Positions 8,067 to 17,042 are shown, counted from the stretch's first letter. The stretch is 64,000 nucleotides of DNA from Reyranella sp. (GCA_019750135.1 JAIEOV010000005.1:1-64000); one strand, 5' to 3'. Program-made: numbers and translations. The notes: generated from the letters alone by a model not told the origin.

Positions 8067-8164
8067 GTCATCCCGAGCGGAGCCGCTCGAAGGGCGGCGC
8101 AGCCGAGGGACCTTTTTTGTAGGTACATCGACAAAACAGGTCGCTCGGCTCCGGTCGGGATGAC
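8067..8164. repeat. About 100-bp imperfect palindromic intergenic repeat
   Basis: The outer arms GTCATCCCGA (8067-8076) and TCGGGATGAC (8155-8164) are perfectly inverted. The inner segments AGCCGAGGGACC (8101-8112) and GGTCGCTCGGCT (8140-8151) match as inverted copies at 11 of 12 positions. A further short hairpin GAGCGGAGCCGCTC lies near 8075-8088. The layout is that of a small non-coding palindromic or MITE-like repeat. Only one copy was seen in the window. Confidence 0.7.
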
Positions 8165-8239
8165 GGGAGGAGGTAAGATCGGACAAGACGCCGTAGCGTC
8201 CATCGACTAGCGTCGTCGTCCGGATAGGGGAGACTTTCA

Positions 8240-8539
8240 ATGACTCGTGCGTTCCGCGGCATCGGCATCGCAGCGGCTGTTGTCGTATTCGGCCTCAGCC
8301 TGTCGGCGCTCGCCCAGACCGACAATTTCATGAGCGAATGCCAGCAGGGCTCCTCCGCGGCTGATCCCGTGAAGGCCTGCACCTGCATGTCGGGCAAGGT
8401 GACCGGTACCGTACGCGCCGACGCGATCGCCGCCATGCATGCCATGAACACGACGAAGACGCCCGATCCCAAGGCGCTGCCGGCCAACCAGCAGAAGGGC
8501 CTCGAGGCGGTGATGGCCGCCCACGGCCAGTGCCAGTAG
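8240..8539 (+). CDS. Small secreted cysteine protein
   Basis: A 99-residue protein of unrecognised family. It begins with a clear signal peptide (FRGIGIAAAVVVFGLSLSALAQ) and has four cysteines after it (ECQQG, KACTC, GQCQ at the very end), suggesting two disulfides in the periplasm. The stop overlaps the GTG start of the next gene by 10 bases. It may therefore be co-translated with the dehydrogenase subunits downstream and serve as an accessory protein; that role is inference from context only. Confidence 0.75.
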   Translation: MTRAFRGIGIAAAVVVFGLSLSALAQTDNFMSECQQGSSAADPVKACTCMSGKVTGTVRADAIAAMHAMNTTKTPDPKALPANQQKGLEAVMAAHGQCQ

Positions 8540-8979
8540 CGCTCTCGGAGGCCGAGGTCGGCGCGCTCGGCCTCATCGCCGGGACGATGATCCCGGCCGA
8601 CGCCGCGCTCGGCGTGCCGGGCGCGGACGATCCCGCCATCCTTGCCGACATCGTGCGGTCGCTGGGGCGCGACCTGCCGCTGGTCCGCGAGGCGCTGGCG
8701 GAGATCGCGGCGAAGGGCTTTGCTGACCTCGACCGCGACAGGCGCGAAGCCTTGATCAACGACGTCTACAAGAGCGGCGGCGCGCCGGTCATGGCGCTGG
8801 GGCGGGTCATCCTGGCCGCCTATTATCGCGACGACCGCGTGCTGGTGGCGCTGAAGCACGAGGCACGGCCCCCATTCCCCAAGGGCTACCCCCTGGAGCA
8901 GGGCGACTTTTCGCTACTCGAGTCCGTGCGCAAGCGTCCGCCGCTGTGGCGGGATGATCGCAAGGAGCTCGCCGAATGA
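8530..8979 (+). CDS. Gluconate 2-dehydrogenase subunit 3-like small subunit
   Basis: The 149-residue product (GTG start at 8530) reads LSEAEVGALGLIAGTMIPAD near the N-terminus. It continues with a helical segment and GRVILAAYYRDDRVLVALKHEARPPFPKGYPLEQGDFSLLE. This resembles the small third subunit of membrane-linked GMC dehydrogenases such as gluconate or fructose dehydrogenase. No signal peptide is visible; in related enzymes the small subunit carries the export signal. Its end overlaps the GMC gene by four bases (ATGA), supporting a two-subunit enzyme. No cytochrome c subunit gene lies beside it. Confidence 0.72.
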   Translation: MPVALSEAEVGALGLIAGTMIPADAALGVPGADDPAILADIVRSLGRDLPLVREALAEIAAKGFADLDRDRREALINDVYKSGGAPVMALGRVILAAYYRDDRVLVALKHEARPPFPKGYPLEQGDFSLLESVRKRPPLWRDDRKELAE

Positions 8980-10580
8980 GCGGCAACGAGAAGGTCGATG
9001 TCCTGATCATCGGCTCGGGCGCCTCCGGCGCGGCGGTGGCCTGGAGCCTCGCCGAGACCAGGATGCGCATCCTGTGCCTGGAACAGGGCGACTGGATGAA
9101 GTCGACGGACTTCCCGAGCAACGGCCGCGACTGGGAGGCGCGGCGCTACACCGACTTCGACATCAGGCCCAACTTCCGCGGCCGTGACACCGATTACCCC
9201 GTAAACGACGACAACTCGCCGATGAAGGTCGCGAACTTCAACGGTGTCGGCGGCGGCACCCTGATCTACACGGCGCACTGGCCGCGCATGCATCCTTCCG
9301 ACTTCCGGGTGAAGTCGCTGGACGGCGTGGCCGACGACTGGCCGATCGACTATTGGACGCTGGAGCGCTTTTACCAGGAGAACGACCGCATGATGGGCGT
9401 GTCGGGCCTCGAAGGCGATCCTGGCGTGCCGCCGCGCCATCCGCCGATGCCGCCGATCCCGCTCGGCCGGACCGGCACGCACTACGGCCGGGCAATGAAC
9501 AAGCTCGGCTGGCATTGGTGGCCGTCGGACACGACCATTGCCACGCAGCCCTACGGAGGCCGCGCCCAGTGCATCAACCTCGGCCACTGCACGCCGGGTT
9601 GCGCGCAGGGTGCCAAGGCCAGCACCGACATCACCTACTGGCCGCTCGCCATCCGCGCCGGCGTCGAGCTGCGCACGCGCTGCCGGGTACGAGAGATCAC
9701 CACCGACGAGCGCGGCATGGCGTCCGGTGCGATCTACTACAACGCCGAGGGCAAGGAGCAGTTTCAGCCGGCCGAGGTCGTGATCGTGGCCTGCAACGGT
9801 GTCGGCACGCCGCGGCTGCTGCTCAATTCGGCCTCAAGCAGGTTCCCCCACGGGCTCGCCAACTCCTCGGGCCTGGTCGGCAGGAATCTGATGCTGCACC
9901 CGTGGCCAATGATCTCCGGCTATGTCGCGGAGACGCTCGACGGCGGGCGCGCGCCCATCACCAATTTGTGGAGCAAGCAGTTTTACGAGACCGACCGCTC
10001 GCGTGGCTTCGTGCGGGGCTACACGCTGCAGTTCAACCGCGGCACCGGCCCTGCCACCCAGGCGATTGGCGCGATGGCGGCGGGCCAGCTGCCGTGGGGA
10101 CGCGAGCATCACCGCGTCTATCGCGAGATGCTCGACCATCGCGTCGGAATCGGCGTCGCCTGCGACGACCTGCCGGAGGAGCATAACCGGGTGACGCTGG
10201 ACCCCGAATTGAAGGACAGCAACGGCATCCCCGCGCCCAAGGTCGACTACACGATCAGCGAGAACACCCGACGCATGATGGAGCACGGCATCGCGCGCGC
10301 TGAGGAGATTCTGACCGCCGCCGGCGCAGAGCGGATCTTCTGCTCGCGCACGGTGCTCAATTATCCCGGCCATCTCCTGGGCACGGCGCGCATGGGCACC
10401 GATCCCGAGCGTTCGGTGGTGAACGACTGGGGCCGCAGCCACGACGTCAAGAACCTGTTCATCGTCGACGGCAGCGTGTTTGTGACGGGCGGCGGCGTGA
10501 ACCCGACCTCGACCATCCAGGCGGTGGCGCTCTACATCGCCGACCAGATGAAGCAGCGGCTGGCGAACTTGTTCGACTAG
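8976..10580 (+). CDS. GMC-family FAD oxidoreductase (large dehydrogenase subunit)
   Basis: A 534-residue FAD enzyme. The dinucleotide-binding motif is at the N-terminus (VDVLIIGSGASGAAVAWSL, then LEQGDW) and a flavin-contact motif reads GVGGGTLIYTAHWPRM. The C-terminal GMC signature reads GTARMGTDPERSVVNDWGR and VDGSVFVTGGGVNPTSTIQA. A CINLGHCTPGCAQGAK segment with three Cys is typical of the gluconate-2-dehydrogenase-like branch. With the small subunit just upstream it probably oxidises a sugar, polyol or alcohol; the substrate is unknown. No Tat signal is seen on this subunit. Confidence 0.88.
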   Translation: MSGNEKVDVLIIGSGASGAAVAWSLAETRMRILCLEQGDWMKSTDFPSNGRDWEARRYTDFDIRPNFRGRDTDYPVNDDNSPMKVANFNGVGGGTLIYTAHWPRMHPSDFRVKSLDGVADDWPIDYWTLERFYQENDRMMGVSGLEGDPGVPPRHPPMPPIPLGRTGTHYGRAMNKLGWHWWPSDTTIATQPYGGRAQCINLGHCTPGCAQGAKASTDITYWPLAIRAGVELRTRCRVREITTDERGMASGAIYYNAEGKEQFQPAEVVIVACNGVGTPRLLLNSASSRFPHGLANSSGLVGRNLMLHPWPMISGYVAETLDGGRAPITNLWSKQFYETDRSRGFVRGYTLQFNRGTGPATQAIGAMAAGQLPWGREHHRVYREMLDHRVGIGVACDDLPEEHNRVTLDPELKDSNGIPAPKVDYTISENTRRMMEHGIARAEEILTAAGAERIFCSRTVLNYPGHLLGTARMGTDPERSVVNDWGRSHDVKNLFIVDGSVFVTGGGVNPTSTIQAVALYIADQMKQRLANLFD

Positions 10581-10603
10581 GCCCGGACGCGAGGATCTGT
10601 CGC

Positions 10604-11134
10604 GTGGATCGTTTCGTCGTCATCTCGGGATGCTCGAGCGGTGGCAAATCAACGCTGCTCGCCGCGCTCGGCCGACGCGGCTACGCTGTCGTGGACGAGC
10701 CTGGACGACGGATCGTGAAGGAAGAGTTGGCGGGCGATGGCTTGGCGCTGCCTTGGGTGGACGGGCCAGCCTTCTTGCGTCGCGCCATCGCGATAGCCCT
10801 TGCGGACCGGGCATCGGCAATGACCTCGGACGGCTGGGTCTTCTTCGATAGAGGCTTGATCGATGCCGCAGTTGGCCTTCAACACCTGACAGGCGAGCCG
10901 TTGATCGAGAAGCTCGGTCGATCTCACCGTTACCATCGGCGCGTATTCCTGGCGCCGCCCTGGCCCGAGATCTACGTGCAGGACGCGGAGCGCCGTCACG
11001 GTCTCGCCGCAGCGATCAGCGAGTATTCGCGCCTTCTCGAGGTCTATCCGTCGCTGGGCTACGAAGTCTCGATCCTGCCGAAGACCGGCGTGGAGCAACG
11101 CGTCGACTTTGTCCTGAGCATGCTTGTCGGGTAG
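10604..11134 (+). CDS. Small P-loop ATPase/kinase-like protein (AAA_28-like)
   Basis: A 176-residue protein with a GTG start at 10604. Walker A is VISGCSSGGKSTLLAAL near the N-terminus. VVDEPGRRIVKEEL follows, then a Walker-B-like VFFDRGLIDAAVGL and RRVFLAPPWPEIYVQDAERR. This matches the predicted ATPases that resemble small-molecule kinases (AAA_28). No substrate can be named. It lies 23 bases after the GMC gene on the same strand and is convergent with the LLM gene, from which it is separated by only three bases. Confidence 0.75.
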   Translation: MDRFVVISGCSSGGKSTLLAALGRRGYAVVDEPGRRIVKEELAGDGLALPWVDGPAFLRRAIAIALADRASAMTSDGWVFFDRGLIDAAVGLQHLTGEPLIEKLGRSHRYHRRVFLAPPWPEIYVQDAERRHGLAAAISEYSRLLEVYPSLGYEVSILPKTGVEQRVDFVLSMLVG

Positions 11135-11137
11135 CCG

Positions 11138-12178
11138 TCAGCTCGCGTGCTTGTACACAGTGGGGATCCGCGCGAGGTCCTGCAGCAGGTCGGGCGGCAT
11201 GTCCGAGGGCTTCGCCGAGTTGGCGCTGGCACCGATCGAATCGACCAGGCCGCCAAAGCGCTCGGTGATCGCCTTGGCGATCTGGTCGTGGCGGCCGACC
11301 GCGGCGAACAGGTGCACGACGTCGTCCGACACTTCTTGCGCCATCTGGTCCCATTGGCCGGCGCGGGTCATGGCGTTGAGCTTGCGGCCGAGTTCGCCCA
11401 GCCCGTGCACCTCGAACACTGGCCAGTAGGCCGGCGTCGAGCCGTAGAAGGCCACGCGATAGCGCACCCAGTCGAACAGCTTGGCGACGGCCTCGTCGTC
11501 CTTGCCGGTGACGACGAAGCCGCCGCCCGAGATCTCGAAACTCTCGCGGCTGCGGCCGCGGGCGGACAATCCGGCATTGATGATCGGCATGATGTTCTGC
11601 TCCAGGTACTTCCGGGTGCAGAACGAGTGGAGCTTCACGTCGTCGGATTCCTCCGCCGCGACCTTCAACATGACCGGGCCGACGGCGGCGACGCCGAGGC
11701 GCGGCAGCGGACCGTCATAGGGTTCCGGCACGAAGTTCGGCGTCATCAAGGTGAAGCGATAGTGCTTGCCCTCGTAGTCGAGCTTGCTGCCGTCCTTCCA
11801 GCACTTCCAGATCGCCCGTACGGCCTGCACGTACTCGCGGATGCGCGGCGCCGGCGGCGACCACGGCACCGAGAAGCGCCGCTCGTTGTGCGCCCTCACC
11901 TGGCTGCCGATGCCGATGGTCACGCGGTGGGCGCCGAAGCTCGACGCCAGGTCCCAACCGACATTGGCGACCGCCATCGGCGAGCGCGCGAAGGCGATGG
12001 CCACTCCGGTATGCAGCTCGATCTTCTTCGTCGCGGCGCCGGCGACGGCCAGCGACAGGAACGGCTCGTGCCGGTTTTCCTGGGTGCTGACGCCGGTATA
12101 GCCCGTGGCCTCGATCGCCTGGGCCGCCCGGCCGACCGTGGCCAGGTTCTCCTGTGGCAGGGTGGTGAAGATACGCAT
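11138..12178 (-). CDS. LLM-class (luciferase-like) flavin oxidoreductase
   Basis: A 346-residue TIM-barrel oxidoreductase of the bacterial luciferase/F420-type family. Recognisable parts are MRIFTTLPQENLATVGRAAQ, TGVAIAFARSPMAVANVGWDL, RVTIGIGSQVRAHNERRFSV and the PRLGVAAVGPVMLKVAAEESDDV barrel strand. Such proteins use FMN or F420, and many are annotated as F420-dependent although the host may lack F420. It lies 33 bases after gcvPB on the same strand, separated by a perfect hairpin, so it may be the distal gene of the glycine-riboswitch operon. A link to glycine metabolism is only contextual. Confidence 0.85.
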   Translation of the reverse strand: MRIFTTLPQENLATVGRAAQAIEATGYTGVSTQENRHEPFLSLAVAGAATKKIELHTGVAIAFARSPMAVANVGWDLASSFGAHRVTIGIGSQVRAHNERRFSVPWSPPAPRIREYVQAVRAIWKCWKDGSKLDYEGKHYRFTLMTPNFVPEPYDGPLPRLGVAAVGPVMLKVAAEESDDVKLHSFCTRKYLEQNIMPIINAGLSARGRSRESFEISGGGFVVTGKDDEAVAKLFDWVRYRVAFYGSTPAYWPVFEVHGLGELGRKLNAMTRAGQWDQMAQEVSDDVVHLFAAVGRHDQIAKAITERFGGLVDSIGASANSAKPSDMPPDLLQDLARIPTVYKHAS

Positions 12179-12180
12179 AT

Positions 12181-12203
12181 GCCCTCCCCGATGCGGGGAG
12201 GGC
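12181..12203. terminator. Perfect hairpin between gcvPB and the LLM gene
   Basis: GCCCTCCCC (12181-12189) and GGGGAGGGC (12195-12203) form a 9-bp perfect stem with a 5-base loop. There is no T run on either side. It is therefore more likely an attenuating or mRNA-protecting structure than a full terminator. Confidence 0.5.
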
Positions 12204-12211
12204 GCTGTTGC

Positions 12212-13813
12212 CTACTCCGCCGCCTGCTTCATCGGATCGCCTTCCGGCGGATTGTTCGACGGCCGCCAGCGTAGCACGGGCTTGCGCGCGGCAAGCGTCT
12301 CGTCGAGGCGCCGCCGCGGGGCGAAACGCGGGGCGGCCTTGAAGTCCTCGGCCGCGGTTCCGCTCTTCGCGCGCTCGGCGAGCGAGCGCAGCGCGCCGAT
12401 GAACAGGTCGAGATCCTCCTTGGCCTGGCTCTCGGTCGGTTCGATCAGCAGCGCGCCATGCACCACCAGCGGGAAGTACATGGTCATGGGGTGATAGCCC
12501 TCGTCGATCATCGCCTTGGCGAAGTCGAGCGTGCTCACGCCCGTATCCTTGAGGAAGCTGTCGTCGAACAGCGCCTCGTGCATGCACGGGCCCTCGAAGG
12601 CCGGCGTCATGACGTCCTTCAACGACGCCATCACGTAGTTGGCCGACAGCACGGCATCCTCGGCCGCCTGCTTCAAGCCGTCGGCGCCGTGGCTCATGAT
12701 GTAGCTCAGCGCCCGGGTGAACATGCCCATCTGGCCGTGGAACGCCTTCAGCCGTCCCAGCGGCTTGCCATCGACGGCGGCGCCGTCTTCGGCAACGCGC
12801 CAGGTGTCGCCGTCCTTCACGATCCAGGGATACGGCGCATAGGGCGCCAGCGCCGCCGACAGCACCACCGGACCCGCGCCCGGCCCGCCACCGCCATGCG
12901 GCGTCGAGAAGGTCTTGTGCAGGTTGATGTGCATGCAATCGACGCCGAGATCGCCCGGCCGCACGCGGCCGACGATGGCGTTGAAGTTGGCGCCATCGCA
13001 GTAGAAGAACGCGCCCGCCTCGTGCACCGCGCGCGAGATCTCGACGATCTCGTTCTCGAACAGGCCGCAGGTGTTGGGGTTGGTCAGCATGATCGCCGCC
13101 ACATCGGGACCTAGTGCCGCCTTGAGCGCAGCGAGGTCGACACGGCCGTGATCGTTGGCCGGGATCGGCTTGACGGTGAAGCCGAGCGCCGCCGCCGTCG
13201 CGGGGTTGGTGCCGTGCGCCGATTCCGGCGCCAGCACGACCTTGCGCTTGGCCCGCTCGCCGCGCGCCTCGAGGGCAGCGGCGATCGCCATCATGCCGCA
13301 CATCTCGCCATGGGCGCCGGCGGCCGGCGACATCGCCACGGCCGGCATGCCGGTCAGCGTCTTCAGCCAGTGTGCCAGGCGATCGATCAGCTCGAGCGCC
13401 CCCTGCACGGTCGAGACCGGCTGCAGGGGATGCAGGTCGCCGATGCCCGGAAGACGCGCCACCTTCTCGTTGATCCTGGGATTGTGCTTCATGGTGCACG
13501 AGCCCAGCGGGTAGACGCCCATGTCGATGGCATAGTTCTTCTGGCTGAGGCGCGTGTAGTGCTGCACCACCTGCGGCTCGGAGAGGCCGGGCAGGCCGAT
13601 CTCGCCTGCGCGCTTCAGGCCGTTCAAGCGGTCCCTGACCTTGGGCGGCTCCGGCAAGTCGACGCCGCAGCGGCCGGGCTGGCCCATTTCGAAGATCAGC
13701 GGCTCCTCGATCTGCAGCGCGCGATTGCCGGTGAAAGTGGACGTGGGCGCGCCCGTCTCATTGGCGGCTCCGCCCCCAATGCGACCTTGCGAGCGGTCGA
13801 GCGACTGGACCAT
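12212..13813 (-). CDS. gcvPB: Glycine dehydrogenase (decarboxylating) subunit 2
   Basis: This is the PLP-carrying half of the P-protein of the glycine cleavage system, which decarboxylates glycine and passes the aminomethyl group to lipoylated GcvH. It is 533 residues long from the ATG at 13811-13813. The PLP lysine is about K300 in CMHINLHKTFSTPHGGGGPG. Other family motifs are YPLGSCTMKHNPRINE and AHGTNPATAAALGF. The start overlaps the gcvPA stop by one base (TGATG). The frame stays open far upstream (to 14383), but that part is a shadow of gcvPA. Confidence 0.96.
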   Translation of the reverse strand: MVQSLDRSQGRIGGGAANETGAPTSTFTGNRALQIEEPLIFEMGQPGRCGVDLPEPPKVRDRLNGLKRAGEIGLPGLSEPQVVQHYTRLSQKNYAIDMGVYPLGSCTMKHNPRINEKVARLPGIGDLHPLQPVSTVQGALELIDRLAHWLKTLTGMPAVAMSPAAGAHGEMCGMMAIAAALEARGERAKRKVVLAPESAHGTNPATAAALGFTVKPIPANDHGRVDLAALKAALGPDVAAIMLTNPNTCGLFENEIVEISRAVHEAGAFFYCDGANFNAIVGRVRPGDLGVDCMHINLHKTFSTPHGGGGPGAGPVVLSAALAPYAPYPWIVKDGDTWRVAEDGAAVDGKPLGRLKAFHGQMGMFTRALSYIMSHGADGLKQAAEDAVLSANYVMASLKDVMTPAFEGPCMHEALFDDSFLKDTGVSTLDFAKAMIDEGYHPMTMYFPLVVHGALLIEPTESQAKEDLDLFIGALRSLAERAKSGTAAEDFKAAPRFAPRRRLDETLAARKPVLRWRPSNNPPEGDPMKQAAE

Positions 13814-15159
13814 CACAGCACCTCCTTCAGGCCGGCGATCAATGGCGCCATGCCTGCTTCGGTCGCGGTCTCGGTGGCGGCCAGCAGCAGCAGGTTCGCG
13901 AGGGAAGGATCGTCGGGGATCAGGCGGGATACCGGGACGCCGGCCAGGATGCGACGGTCGGCCAGCGCCTCGACGACCGGCGCCGCCGGCTTGGGCAGGC
14001 GCACGGTGAACTCGTTGAAGAAGCTGTCGTTCAGCAGCTTTACGCCCGGCACGGCGCTGACCCGGTCGGCAAGCTCGCTCGCCTTGGCATGGTTGAGCTC
14101 GGACAGGCGGCGGAAGCCCGCCTCGCCCAGGAGCGTGAGATGCACCGTGAAGGCGAGCGCGCAGAGGCCCGCATTGGTGCAGATGTTGGAGGTCGCCTTC
14201 TCGCGGCGGATATGCTGCTCGCGCGTGCTCAAGGTCAGCACGAAGCCGCGCTTGCCGTCGGCATCGACGGTCTCGCCGACCAGACGGCCCGGCATCTGGC
14301 GCACGTACTTGTCGCGGGTGGCGAACAGGCCGACGTAAGGACCGCCGAATCCCAGCCCGTTGCCGATCGACTGGCCCTCGCACACAACGATGTCGGAGCC
14401 CATCTCGCCCGGCGGCTTGATGAGGCCCAGCGACACGACCTCGGTCACGACCACGATCAGCAGCGCGCCGGCGGCATGGCAGGCGGCGGCGAGCTTGGTG
14501 AAGTCGCGCACATGGCCGAAGAAGCTCGGGTTCTGCACGACCACGCAGGAGGTCTCCTTGTCGACCTGGGCGATCAGGTCTTCCAGGCCCTCGGGATCGG
14601 CCTTGCCGGCGACGGCGCTATAGCCCTGCCAGTGCGCGGTGGTCTCGATGATGGTGCGATAGTGCGGATGCAGCCCGCCCGAGATCAGCGCCTTGGTGCG
14701 GCGCGTGATGCGGTTGGCCATCAGCACGGCTTCCGACGCCGCGGTCGAGCCGTCGTACATCGAGGCGTTGGCCACCTCCATGCCGGTCAGCAGGCTCACC
14801 TGGGTCTGGAACTCGAACAGGTACTGCAGCGTGCCCTGGGTGATCTCGGGCTGGTAGGGCGTGTAGGAGGTCAGGAACTCGCCGCGCTGGATCATGTAGT
14901 CGACGGTCGAGGGCACGTGATGACGGTAGGCGCCGGCGCCGATGAAGAACGGCGCGGTGGACGGCGAGACGTTCTTTGCCGCGTAGTTCAGGAAGGCGCG
15001 CTCGACTTCAAGTTCGCCGAGATGATCGGGCAAACCGGCGACCTTGCCGGGCAACCGCGCCGATGCCGGCACGTCCTTGAACAGGTCGTCGACCGACCTG
15101 GCGCCGACCGCTGCTAGCATGTCGCTGCGGTCGCTTGGCGTGAGGGGGAGATAGCGCAT
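13813..15159 (-). CDS. gcvPA: Glycine dehydrogenase (decarboxylating) subunit 1
   Basis: The 448-residue first half of the two-subunit P-protein. The N-terminus [19 protein letters not shown], then [41 protein letters not shown], is the conserved start of this family, and [20 protein letters not shown] is also characteristic. It forms a heterotetramer with GcvPB. It sits two bases after the gcvH stop within gcvT-H-PA-PB and is controlled by the glycine riboswitch upstream of gcvT. Confidence 0.96.
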   Translation of the reverse strand: MRYLPLTPSDRSDMLAAVGARSVDDLFKDVPASARLPGKVAGLPDHLGELEVERAFLNYAAKNVSPSTAPFFIGAGAYRHHVPSTVDYMIQRGEFLTSYTPYQPEITQGTLQYLFEFQTQVSLLTGMEVANASMYDGSTAASEAVLMANRITRRTKALISGGLHPHYRTIIETTAHWQGYSAVAGKADPEGLEDLIAQVDKETSCVVVQNPSFFGHVRDFTKLAAACHAAGALLIVVVTEVVSLGLIKPPGEMGSDIVVCEGQSIGNGLGFGGPYVGLFATRDKYVRQMPGRLVGETVDADGKRGFVLTLSTREQHIRREKATSNICTNAGLCALAFTVHLTLLGEAGFRRLSELNHAKASELADRVSAVPGVKLLNDSFFNEFTVRLPKPAAPVVEALADRRILAGVPVSRLIPDDPSLANLLLLAATETATEAGMAPLIAGLKEVL

Positions 15160-15161
15160 GG

Positions 15162-15539
15162 TCAGCCCAGGCTTTTCACGAAGTCGGTGTAGGCAGCCTC
15201 GTCCATCAGGGCGGCAAGCTCGCCCTTGTCCGAGAGCTTGATCTTGAAGAACCAGCCCTTGCCCATGGGCTCGGCGTTGACGTCACCCGGCGAATCGGCG
15301 AGCGCGGCATTGGCCTCGACCACTTCGCCGGTCACCGGCGCGTAGATGTCGGAAGCCGCCTTCACCGATTCGACCACGGCGCAGGCTTCACCCTTGGCAA
15401 CCTTGCGGCCGGCCTGCGGCACGTCGACGAACACCACGTCGCCCAGCTGCTCCTGTGCGTACTGGGTGATGCCGATGGTGCCGACATCGCCTTCGACGCG
15501 GATCCACTCGTGCTCTTCGGTGTACTTGGTGTCGGCCAT
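15162..15539 (-). CDS. gcvH: Glycine cleavage system H protein
   Basis: A 125-residue lipoyl carrier that shuttles the aminomethyl intermediate between P, T and L proteins. The N-terminus ([20 protein letters not shown]) and the lipoyl-lysine motif [15 protein letters not shown], with K60 as the lipoylation site, are diagnostic. The C-terminal [12 protein letters not shown] is also typical. It starts ten bases after the gcvT stop. Confidence 0.97.
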   Translation of the reverse strand: MADTKYTEEHEWIRVEGDVGTIGITQYAQEQLGDVVFVDVPQAGRKVAKGEACAVVESVKAASDIYAPVTGEVVEANAALADSPGDVNAEPMGKGWFFKIKLSDKGELAALMDEAAYTDFVKSLG

Positions 15540-15549
15540 CTAAAAGCTC

Positions 15550-16659
15550 CTATCCGCGGTAGTAGGCGTGTTTGACGAAAGGCATGGGCACGATCTCGGC
15601 CGGCACGGGCTTGCCGCGCACCATAAGATCGACCTTGGTGCCGTTGGCTGACTGGTTGCGCTCGACATAGCCCATGGCGACGGCGCGCCCGAGCGTCGGT
15701 GCGAAGCCGCCCGACGTGACCTTGCCGACGGTCTTGCCTCCGATGGCGATCTCCGCGCCTTCGCGGGCGATCGCCTTGCCCTCGGGCAGCAGGCCGACGC
15801 GCTTGCGCGGCGCACCCTCGGCGATCTGCTTCTGGATGACGGCAGCTCCCGGGAAGCCGCCCTGCGTGCGGCGTTCCTTGCCGATGCTCCACAACAGGCC
15901 CGCTTCGATCGGCGTCGTCGTGGTGTCGATGTCGTGGCCATAGAGGCAAAGCCCCGCTTCCAGGCGCAGCGAATCGCGCGCGCCCAGGCCGATCGGCTTG
16001 ACCTCGGGCGAGGCCAGAAGCTTGCGGGCGATGACCTCGGTGGCGTCGTTGGGCGTGGAGATCTCGAAGCCGTCACCGCCGGTGTAGCCCGAGCGCGTGA
16101 TGTAGCAGCGCGCGCCGTCGATGACGAAGAAGGCGCCGGTCATGAACTTCATCGTCGCGACCTGCGGCACGATCCGCGTCAGCACCTGCGACGCCTGCGG
16201 TCCCTGCAACGCCAGAAGCCCGCGGGAAAACATCGGCTCGATCTCGCAGGTCGCGGCGAGATGCTTCTGCACGTGCGCGAGATCGGCGTCCTTGCACGCG
16301 GCGTTGAACACCATCAGCAGGTGATCGCCCGTGCTCGTGATCATCAGGTCGTCGAGGATGCCGCCGCTGTCGTTGGTGAGCTGCGTGTAGCGCTGCTGGC
16401 CTGGCGCCAGGCCCGCGATGTCGCCGGGCACCAGCGTTTCGATCGCCTTGGCCGCGTTCTGGCCGGGCCTGGCGGTCAGGCGCACCTGGCCCATGTGCGA
16501 GACGTCGAACAGGCCGGCGGCCGTCCGCGTCTGGGCGTGCTCGGCTAAAATGCCGGTCGGGTACTGGACCGGCATTTCGTAGCCGGCGAACGGCACCAGG
16601 CGAGCGCCGAGCTCGCGATGAAGATCGTAAAGCGGTGTGCGTTTGAGAGAATCGGCCAA
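15550..16659 (-). CDS. gcvT: Glycine cleavage system T protein (aminomethyltransferase)
   Basis: A 369-residue enzyme that releases ammonia from the H-protein intermediate and transfers the one-carbon unit to tetrahydrofolate. Motifs include LVPFAGYEMPVQYPTGILAEH near the N-terminus, VSHMGQVRLTG-like FDVSHMGQVRLTARPG, and SGYTGGDGFEISTP. The apparent start is TTG (16657-16659) behind GGAGA. No ATG is found before the conserved N-terminus, so the rare start is well supported and may hold translation low. It is the first gene after the riboswitch. Confidence 0.95.
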   Translation of the reverse strand: MADSLKRTPLYDLHRELGARLVPFAGYEMPVQYPTGILAEHAQTRTAAGLFDVSHMGQVRLTARPGQNAAKAIETLVPGDIAGLAPGQQRYTQLTNDSGGILDDLMITSTGDHLLMVFNAACKDADLAHVQKHLAATCEIEPMFSRGLLALQGPQASQVLTRIVPQVATMKFMTGAFFVIDGARCYITRSGYTGGDGFEISTPNDATEVIARKLLASPEVKPIGLGARDSLRLEAGLCLYGHDIDTTTTPIEAGLLWSIGKERRTQGGFPGAAVIQKQIAEGAPRKRVGLLPEGKAIAREGAEIAIGGKTVGKVTSGGFAPTLGRAVAMGYVERNQSANGTKVDLMVRGKPVPAEIVPMPFVKHAYYRG

Positions 16660-16704
16660 GCAGGTCTCCAGAGTCGCATCAACCGACGCAAAGATTGCGC
16701 CGCC

Positions 16705-16895
16705 TTGCGACCCCCTCTGTCCGGAGACCTGAAAGATTCGCCGGAGCGATCCGGCTTACTTCGTCGGTGGGCCTGCCCTCTTGCGAGAGCCTGCCACTTT
16801 CCAGAGACCCATCCTCCTGCGGTCCGTTTGCCTGAGAGTTTCCGGGGTCGGTTGCTCCTTCGGCGCCGTCTTCGAGAGACGGTCTCTCCCACAGG
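16705..16895 (-). ncRNA. Tandem glycine riboswitch (gcvT element, two aptamers)
   Basis: On the minus strand aptamer 1 opens with GGGAGAGACCGTC and has GCCGAAGGAGCAACCG, then AACTCTCAGGCAAACGGACCG, the classic gcvT motif. It ends near GGTCTCTGG. A short linker leads into aptamer 2, which opens GGCTCTCGCAAGAGGGC, has CACCGACGAAGTAAGCCGG and ends with CTTTCAGGTCTCCGGACAGAGGG. The paired layout ends about 45 bases before gcvT. It senses glycine and would turn on the glycine cleavage operon when glycine is abundant. The outer limits are approximate. Confidence 0.93.
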
Positions 16896-16981
16896 TTTCG
16901 TCTGGGTGCGAAGACCTTAGGTGGCCTCCCCAGCGCCGTCCACCGGGAAAACCCGTGACAAATCCGGAACTTAGAAAGGAC

Positions 16982-17025
16982 TTGAAATTAAGTGATTACT
17001 CACTTATAAATTGAGCGTGCGCTCA
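16982..17025 (+). promoter_or_regulatory. Sigma-70-type promoter with two embedded operators (psp-like operon)
   Basis: TTGAAA (16982-16987), a spacer of exactly 17 bases and TATAAA (17005-17010) form a near-ideal housekeeping promoter. The spacer holds the palindrome AAGTGA-TTAC-TCACTT (16990-17005). A second palindrome TGAGCG-TG-CGCTCA (17012-17025) covers the start-site region. The first matches the site before tetR (18181-18194 read on the minus strand) at 13 of 14 bases in AGTGATTrCTCACT. This is the expected layout for repression by the TetR protein encoded in the same operon. Confidence 0.8.
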
Positions 17026-17042
17026 TTTCCAAGGAGGGTCGC

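Noticed and set aside
12181..12203. Strong terminator between gcvPB and LLM
   Set aside because: The stem is perfect but has no T run, so it is recorded as a hairpin with lower confidence.
12212..14383. 723-codon GcvPB with a 190-residue N-terminal extension
   Set aside because: The extension is the out-of-frame shadow of gcvPA; the ATG at 13811-13813 gives the normal family length and overlap.
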